In this document: piece after piece, positions 59,101 to 64,000 of the stretch
Layout of the letters: every line of letters starts with the position of its first letter
Numbering within the stretch: position 1 is the stretch's first letter
Source of the DNA: Lethocerus indicus
Taxonomy: Eukaryota > Arthropoda > Insecta > Hemiptera > Belostomatidae
Assembly (NCBI GenBank): GCA_019843655.1
Contig: JACDQD010000005.1
Location: 33,544,225-33,608,224 of the forward strand
Length of the DNA stretch: 64,000 bases
Direction of reading: 5' to 3'
The notes under the pieces: generated by a model
Database searches by the model: none
The model's input: only the letters and a program-made list of their open reading frames with translations
Told to the model about the DNA's origin: nothing
Made by a program: the position numbers and the translations under genes

Positions 59101-61856
59101 TTGCTCGCTTATATACATGAAAAATGTTTCACACCGGAATGCAGGGTTTACACACATATAGTAGGGCACGAATAAAGAAGCGCAGAGCCGCATTCCCGAA
59201 CGCCATTAATTGATCGCAGTTATGTGAAATGTACACTGAGATGAATTCAACTGATCGGCTTTGAATGATACCGAATATTAAAAAATCCCTGACAAATTTG
59301 ATGCGTTAATGACGGCGAATTTTGTATTTCTGGGGGAATCGGTTGGGGCAGATCGCGGAACGGGGAAAACTGGAAGGTCGGCTTCCATTCCGGAAAGCCG
59401 AGATCACGGTAATTGTGGTGACGACAGTGCAGTGTTTGCAGGTGTCAGCAGATGCCGACGGGCGTCGCTAACGGTGTGGCGCCCGACGACGAGTATCTGG
59501 CCGGTGAGGCACCGACGGGCAGGCGGCGGGCAGGTGGCGGCGGCGGCGGGCGCCGCGCAGCAGCACGCCATTAAGGTGAGCAAGGCGCAGAGGCGGCGCG
59601 ACAGGAAGGCTAACGCAGATGGGGCGAGCGCCGCTGAGGATATCGGAACAGGAGGCGGACAACCTGGAAGCGCGAGGCACCGGAGACCGAGGAGATCAGG
59701 CAGGCGCCAGGCAGAGGAACCTGATGATCAACGAGATACCGCTCAGACGGCAATTGGTATGTCGGTGTCGGAAATTTAAACGGTGATGCGGCCGAGCCGG
59801 GAACCGACGGAAAACTTTGTTACGTATGTCGCTGGGGGGAAATGTGTTATGAAAACTAAGTTACATTACTGAAGGTTCCGCGATGTTTCTGTCTCCTCCG
59901 CTCGCCACATCTTCAGTAAAGCGCTGTGTCAGCACTTTGGATGTTTTTGGGCATCCCCTCACTGCTGCCCACCGTCACTTTCACATGTAAAGTTACATTA
60001 CATTACGGTGTCTATTGTACACAATCGTAATGGGGAAGCGGATCGACTTGCAAAACAGACCGACAACGTATTAATAACATAAAAAATAAAACTAGAAACT
60101 GTAGGTTCGTGATGTTTCTGTCTCCTCTCGCTGCGGTTTGGTCTTTTGCTAGACTGGTTTGTCGGCTGCTCGCCATCTTCAGTAGCGCTGTGTACTGTCA
60201 CTATTAGCACTTTGGATGTTTTTTGGGCATCCTCACTGCTGCACTGTCACTTTCTACATGTACTGTGTAGTGTCTGTCAGTTTGTCAGTCGATATATATA
60301 TATGTATATATGTGTGTGTTCTGTTATTGAGATTTCCAGGTTTTCTATAATATCCAATTCTTTTCCTTTTTGCCGTAATTACATTACGGTGTCCTTCGTA
60401 CACAATCGTAAAAGGAAATGAGGAAGCGGATCGACTTGCAAAACAGACCGACAACGTATTAATAACATAAAAAATAAAACTGGAAACCGCAAATTAAAAA
60501 AAATACAATACAGAATGAAGATACGCAGTTACATTATTAGAATTGTATTATATTATATTATATTCTGTAATATTGCTTCCTCCTCATACTATAAATTAAA
60601 GAGCGCGTACTAAGACATTGTAAATACCCCAGAATACTCTTTATTTATAAATATCCTTTAAAGAAATTTTTTCACGAATAGTGATGTCGCCGCCTCCGCT
60701 CAGCGGGAAGTACTCGCAGCTAAGAACCCGCCTGAGTAAAAGGGTTAAACTGTAATATAAGCTGCAATTTTGTTATCAACTTTTTATTTACTTTTCTGGT
60801 ATGTTAAGACGACAAGGCTACTCTTTAACATGCTCGGTGCCGTTACCCATATAATTGACGCTTCCTGTTCAAGCAATAAGATTTTCAGTCGAATTTTAAA
60901 AAGAAATTTAATAGAATAAGCGCCGAAGTATAAATATAGAATATAGGGCATAAAATATCAAATATATACGTACAATACTCTACTTTTTATTAATTCATTG
61001 AAACAGTCCAAAGCGCATCCGGTGGCAATTTTGGGCAATTCAAACAATACGTTGTCGTTTTTTTAACGTTTTTCCTCGCTTGTCGGCATTCGATAGTTTT
61101 CGGTAACACAGGATATGATACATTATTTCACAGGTTTGTCCTTCCTTGTAGATTTCTTGCAAACCTCCAAGTGGTGTGGGCGGACACTATCCTCCTTCTG
61201 TGTCTATTAGTGTCGGGCGACTGTATTTTCTAACGACAACCAATCTGCGACTAAAACTTGAATTTTCTTATCTCCATTTTTTGTTTGTTTACTAAAACCT
61301 CCGACAGTCGGATTTGGGGCCCCACGAGAAACTCAACCGAATCTGGGCCAAACGTGTTAACTTAAACTTTTAACTATTATTTTGGCAAATTCTTCCAAAA
61401 TAGTGTCACTTTGGGAATTTATCAATTCATTATAATGTTGTTCCTGTATGTTTTGTGTGTGTCGTTACAGTTCGTACTGCATTGCCGGCGACCAGCCGCG
61501 CCTAGAAGACAGGTCATGTGTCGGAGTCGGAGCATGAGGAGAAGACGGCGGTGCCTGTTGAGAACCGCGATTTCCTGTTGCCTTGTCGTCAGACGCCGAG
61601 ACCGGCAGATGCTCACCGACGACCAGTCACGACACTATTGCCGACTGGTCGCACGACTCAACGCCTGGGGAGGGATAAGTCGAGGTACATTTACTAAACA
61701 CTGGCTTTATAGTCAAGCAAATTATTGCTCTTTAATATAAATCTATAGCGGTATAGGGGCGTAAGTCTGTACAACCTTTATAGCCATCTTCAGTAGTGCT
61801 GTTAGGATGCTTTTTTGGACCCTTCGCCACTTGTACTCTGCTGTTTGTCTGTTTCA

Positions 61857-61928
<72 letters not shown>

Positions 61929-63240
61929 GTTGACAATTGTAATTGTGAATCATTCAACAAGTGGTATTCTGCTGTACATATTTTTAAGTACATCAAGGGC
62001 AAGTGTAACTCATTTTGGTACAATAAAATATAAAAAATACGGCTGTTAGCCCAAAATTTCCCAAAAGCGGTTTTACCCCAAAATCGATACAAAAATATGC
62101 TGTTAGGCCCAAAATCGATACAAAATATGGCTTTTAGACGCAATACGGCCCAAACATGCGTGTGGGGCCATAAAATGGCCTAAAAAGACGGTTTTAGGCT
62201 CTAAATTGGCTCAAAATGAGCGTATAGGTCGAAAAATGCGGTTTTAAGGCGTAAAATTAACACAAAATACGGTTTTAGGTCCAAAATGCCGTTTTTAGGC
62301 GTTAAATCAACATAAAAATACAGTTTTAGGCCGAAATTGGTCAAAATGGGAAACAGGGCCCAAAAAGCGGTTTTAGGACCATAACATGGTTTCTAAGACT
62401 AAAATTGGCCCAAAACGCGTTTTAAACACAAAAGCGGTTTTAGACGCAAAATCTACTCCAAAATGCCTTTTAGGCGTTAAATCAACACAAAAATACGGTT
62501 TTAGGGCCGGAAATTACCTGTAAAATGAGGTGTTTATTGAAAAAGGCCTTTAAGGATCAAAAATACGGTTTTAAGACAAAATTGGCCCAAAACGCGGTTT
62601 TTAGGCACAAAAGCGGTTTTAGACGCAAAATTCACCCAAAAATGCGTGTTTAAGGCGTAAAGTCAATACAAAATACGGTTTTCAGTCCGAAATCGGCCCA
62701 AAATGAGGTGCTTTCAAAAATACGGTTTTAGGACAAAAATACGGTTTTAGGATCAAAATTGCGGTTTTAGACAAAAATTCGGTTTTAGGACCAAAATTTG
62801 GCCTAAAAACGCGGTTTTAGGCCAAAAATGCGGTTTTGATGTAAAGGGTCGGGGGATTTTTTCTATTAAAAGACGAAGAACGCTCTGGACAATCCAGCTG
62901 TTGGTCGACGGTTTCGACCGAATAAAGGGCTGTTTGTTATTGATGTATTTGAAAATTTGTACGACGCCGCTTATTGATAGATGAATTTAGAGAGGCCAGC
63001 TGTATGAAAGCTAAAACTATAAACTATATCTGTTTGTTTGTTTGTTCACTGTCGACAGTTGAAAGCGCCGAAAGCACTGAACTGTCGGATCGAGGTTGTG
63101 CAGTCCGTTCTCCGACCCGCCACCCTGGGGCATTTAATGGACCCCTACTAACTGTCACCTACCACAGGCATGCAATGCGGTGGGCGCCACTACAATCCGG
63201 TAACCAGGTACGACGCCAACGCCTCAACAACAGCCGGGTC
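56106..63240 (+). CDS. Otud6b: OTU deubiquitinase, OTUD6 family, 5 exons
   Basis: Exons 56106-56178, 57790-57935, 59449-59756, 61471-61684 and 63059 to about 63240. The N-terminus (QRHRKEKKELQ-A-RIQALKK, then DKKKKKEVSEEIAKLDADLE and RRHAEELAKF) matches OTUD6, as does VSKAQRRRDRKA. The OTU core follows: NLMINEIP and DGN, with the catalytic Cys codon split over the exon 3/4 border, SYCIAGDQ, LTDDQ...YC...NAWGG, IEVVQS, PLLTVTYHRHAM and the catalytic HYNPV. The enzyme removes ubiquitin in the cytosol. Exons 1-2 are clean; exons 3-5 each need indel corrections. OTUD6A versus 6B cannot be separated; invertebrates usually have one gene. Confidence 0.85.
56298..57400 (-). repeat. Inverted repeat arm 2 (OTUD6 intron 1)
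   Basis: Partner of arm 1, shorter because of internal deletions. Outer edge reads aaagaaattaaattcaacgc, the complement of the arm 1 edge. Confidence 0.75.
56513..57118. mobile_element. piggyBac-type non-autonomous element, inverted copy
   Basis: Starts TTAACCCTTTTGCGCTC and ends GAGTGCAAAGGGTTAA. Internally it is the reverse complement of the element at 53486-54484 with deletions, and the outside flanks match too, so both were duplicated together. In OTUD6 intron 1. Confidence 0.62.
57610..57760. mobile_element. Foldback fragment before OTUD6 exon 2
   Basis: Contains gatggcagtgaggatgccac and cgctactgaagacggcgagc, the right half of the foldback family, immediately upstream of the exon 2 polypyrimidine tract. 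Confidence 0.55.
57790..57935 (+). CDS. Otud6b: OTUD6 exon 2
   Basis: Acceptor tttttttccag ends at 57789; donor gtgaga begins at 57936. Two bases complete Ala, then RIQALKKTATKGDKKKKKEV and LERRHAEELAKFRPAETK. Intact, phase 0 out. A decayed copy of its 3' half and the following intron lies at 28150-28460. Confidence 0.88.
57936..59448 (+). other. OTUD6 intron 2, unassigned
   Basis: A 173-residue plus-strand open frame at 58244-58765 is Phe/Ser/Asn-rich and not recognised. Nothing else called. Confidence 0.4.
59449..59756 (+). CDS. Otud6b: OTUD6 exon 3, frame broken
   Basis: Acceptor aggtgtcag ends at 59448; donor gtatgt begins at 59757. Conserved pieces lie in different frames: MPTGVANGVAPDDEYLA, then QQHAIKVSKAQRRRDRKA, ISEQEADNLEARG, ETEEIRQA, RQRNLMINEIP and, after one extra C, SDGN plus TG of the catalytic Cys. 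Nominal length is consistent with the flanking phases. Confidence 0.72.
59870..60300. mobile_element. Foldback family fragments, two left halves
   Basis: ggttccgcgatgtttctgtc at 59874 and ggttcgtgatgtttctgtct at 60105, each followed by the ccatcttcagtaaagcgctg or catcttcagtagcgctgtgt segment. A 100-bp block (acacaatcgtaa, gcggatcgacttgcaaaaca) is also duplicated at 60018 and 60400. Confidence 0.6.
60300..61470 (+). other. OTUD6 intron 3, remainder
   Basis: No gene. A piggyBac-type right border may end at 60756. Otherwise AT-rich unique sequence. Confidence 0.4.
61471..61684 (+). CDS. Otud6b: OTUD6 exon 4, frame broken
   Basis: Acceptor gtcgttacag ends at 61470; donor gtacat begins at 61685. 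The first base completes Cys, then SYCIAGDQPRLEDRS; further on NRDFLLP and, in another frame, MLTDDQSRHYCRLVARLNAW followed by GG. These match the middle of the OTU domain. Confidence 0.7.
61765..62000. mobile_element. Foldback fragment, (TA)n and MITE B end
   Basis: Left foldback half (ccatcttcagtagtgctgtt), TA tract 61878-61925, then the family-B end ttgggttgacaattgtaatt. Confidence 0.5.
62040..62850 (-). repeat. ~35-bp satellite, inverted array
   Basis: Units of acggttttaggcccaaaat type, the reverse complement of the 4085 and 6880 arrays. OTUD6 intron 4. Confidence 0.9.
63059..63240 (+). CDS. Otud6b: OTUD6 exon 5, C-terminal OTU segment, end uncertain
   Basis: Acceptor actgtcgacag ends at 63058. 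LKAPKALNCRIEVVQSVL is in phase; PLLTVTYHRHAM and then HYNPVTR (catalytic His) follow in shifted frames. A stop is reached soon after, but the sequence past about 63245 is part of a downstream tandem repeat, so the true C-terminus is not certain. Confidence 0.62.
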
Positions 63241-63244
63241 GCAT

Positions 63245-63376
63245 CCGCGCCGCCTAGTTTCGGTTCGTATCCTGGTTTTTTTATTTCACTACTTTAAAAT
63301 ATAGAATAGCACTTTGTCATGAATCATATGTTGCTATTGAATCCTAATACTCTGGGGGCTTATCTATGGACTCAGG

Positions 63377-63445
<69 letters not shown>

Positions 63446-63594
63446 CAGTTGTTGCACGCTACTTTCAACACCTCTTCAGTTTCGGTTCAGATTCGTTTTT
63501 TTTTATTTCGACTACTTAAAATATATAATATGTGGTATGATATAAATATATTTGTTAATTTATTCAAAACGATTCGTTGAATATCTCAAAATCA

Positions 63595-63635
<41 letters not shown>

Positions 63636-63797
63636 TTAGACCACTTTCTATAATTATGGGCACACACATACATATATATATATATACACACATATGAATC
63701 GCATTATATACTGTATCATACAAAGCGCTTTGTCGCGAATCTTCTATATTTTATGTTGTTGAATCCTAATACTCTGGGGGCTTATCTGCCGACCCAT

Positions 63798-63860
<63 letters not shown>

Positions 63861-64000
63861 ATAGTTTGAAAATGCTCATACATTGACACCACTCTTCAGT
63901 TTCGGTTCAGATTCTGGTTTTTATTTCCGACTACTTAAAATATATAATATGTGTGGTATGCCCGAGGAGAATATCCTCAGTACCGGTGGTCACCGATCAT
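63245..64000 (+). repeat. Tandem duplication with long (TA)n tracts
   Basis: The block gaatcctaatactctggggg-cttatct, a TA tract, then ctcttcagtttcggttcaga occurs at 63340-63505 and 63760-63915, with shared flanks. TA tracts at 63379-63443, 63596-63633 and 63800-63859. Confidence 0.8.

Overview
The window is a piece of a large, repeat-crowded animal nuclear genome, probably an arthropod. Genes are split into small exons by introns with GT...AG borders. Long (TA)n, (CA)n and (GA)n tracts, several satellites and many Tc1/mariner-, piggyBac- and foldback-type elements fill the rest. A 100-N assembly gap sits at 11401-11500. Clade assignment is inference from the eyes-shut-like laminin-G/EGF gene and the transposon families.

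Four protein genes can be read. (1) Plus strand, 2572-10344: six intact exons of a secreted EGF/laminin-G protein most like Eyes shut (eys). Every splice phase joins; the gene runs off into satellite and gap. (2) Minus strand, 29832-16417: a Tudor-domain gene (three exons) followed by eight small exons of 20-37 codons that are diverged copies of one module. (3) Minus strand, 55185-42129: a complete Rab geranylgeranyltransferase alpha subunit (Rabggta) of ten exons, from an ATG-only first exon to a leucine-rich-repeat last exon. (4) Plus strand, 56106 to about 63240: an OTU deubiquitinase of the OTUD6 family in five exons. Rabggta and OTUD6 are head to head, their start codons about 920 bp apart, inside a large inverted repeat. 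Several middle exons of Rabggta, OTUD6 exons 3-5 and Tudor exon C need frame changes, whereas all eys exons are clean.

Layout: 0-2.5 kb intronic/upstream sequence with a GC-rich minisatellite; 2.5-10.3 kb eys exons among 129-bp, ~35-bp and 104-bp tandem repeats and MITEs; 11.5-16.1 kb a 164-bp satellite; 16.4-30 kb the Tudor gene with its mini-exon array, a (CA)n-filled foldback element and piggyBac-like remnants; 30.6-33 kb a block holding captured, decayed copies of Rabggta exon 3; 33.5-37 kb inverted repeats with TGACGTCA motifs; 37-40 kb AT-rich sequence without recognised genes; 42-55 kb Rabggta; 56-63 kb OTUD6; 63.2-64 kb a TA-rich tandem duplication.

The genes have unrelated jobs (photoreceptor matrix, Tudor/piRNA-type biology, Rab prenylation, ubiquitin editing), so no pathway links them. 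The unusual content is structural: the symmetric mini-exon array, and fragments of both head-to-head genes (Rabggta exon 3, OTUD6 exon 2) copied into the Tudor neighbourhood about 25-30 kb away.
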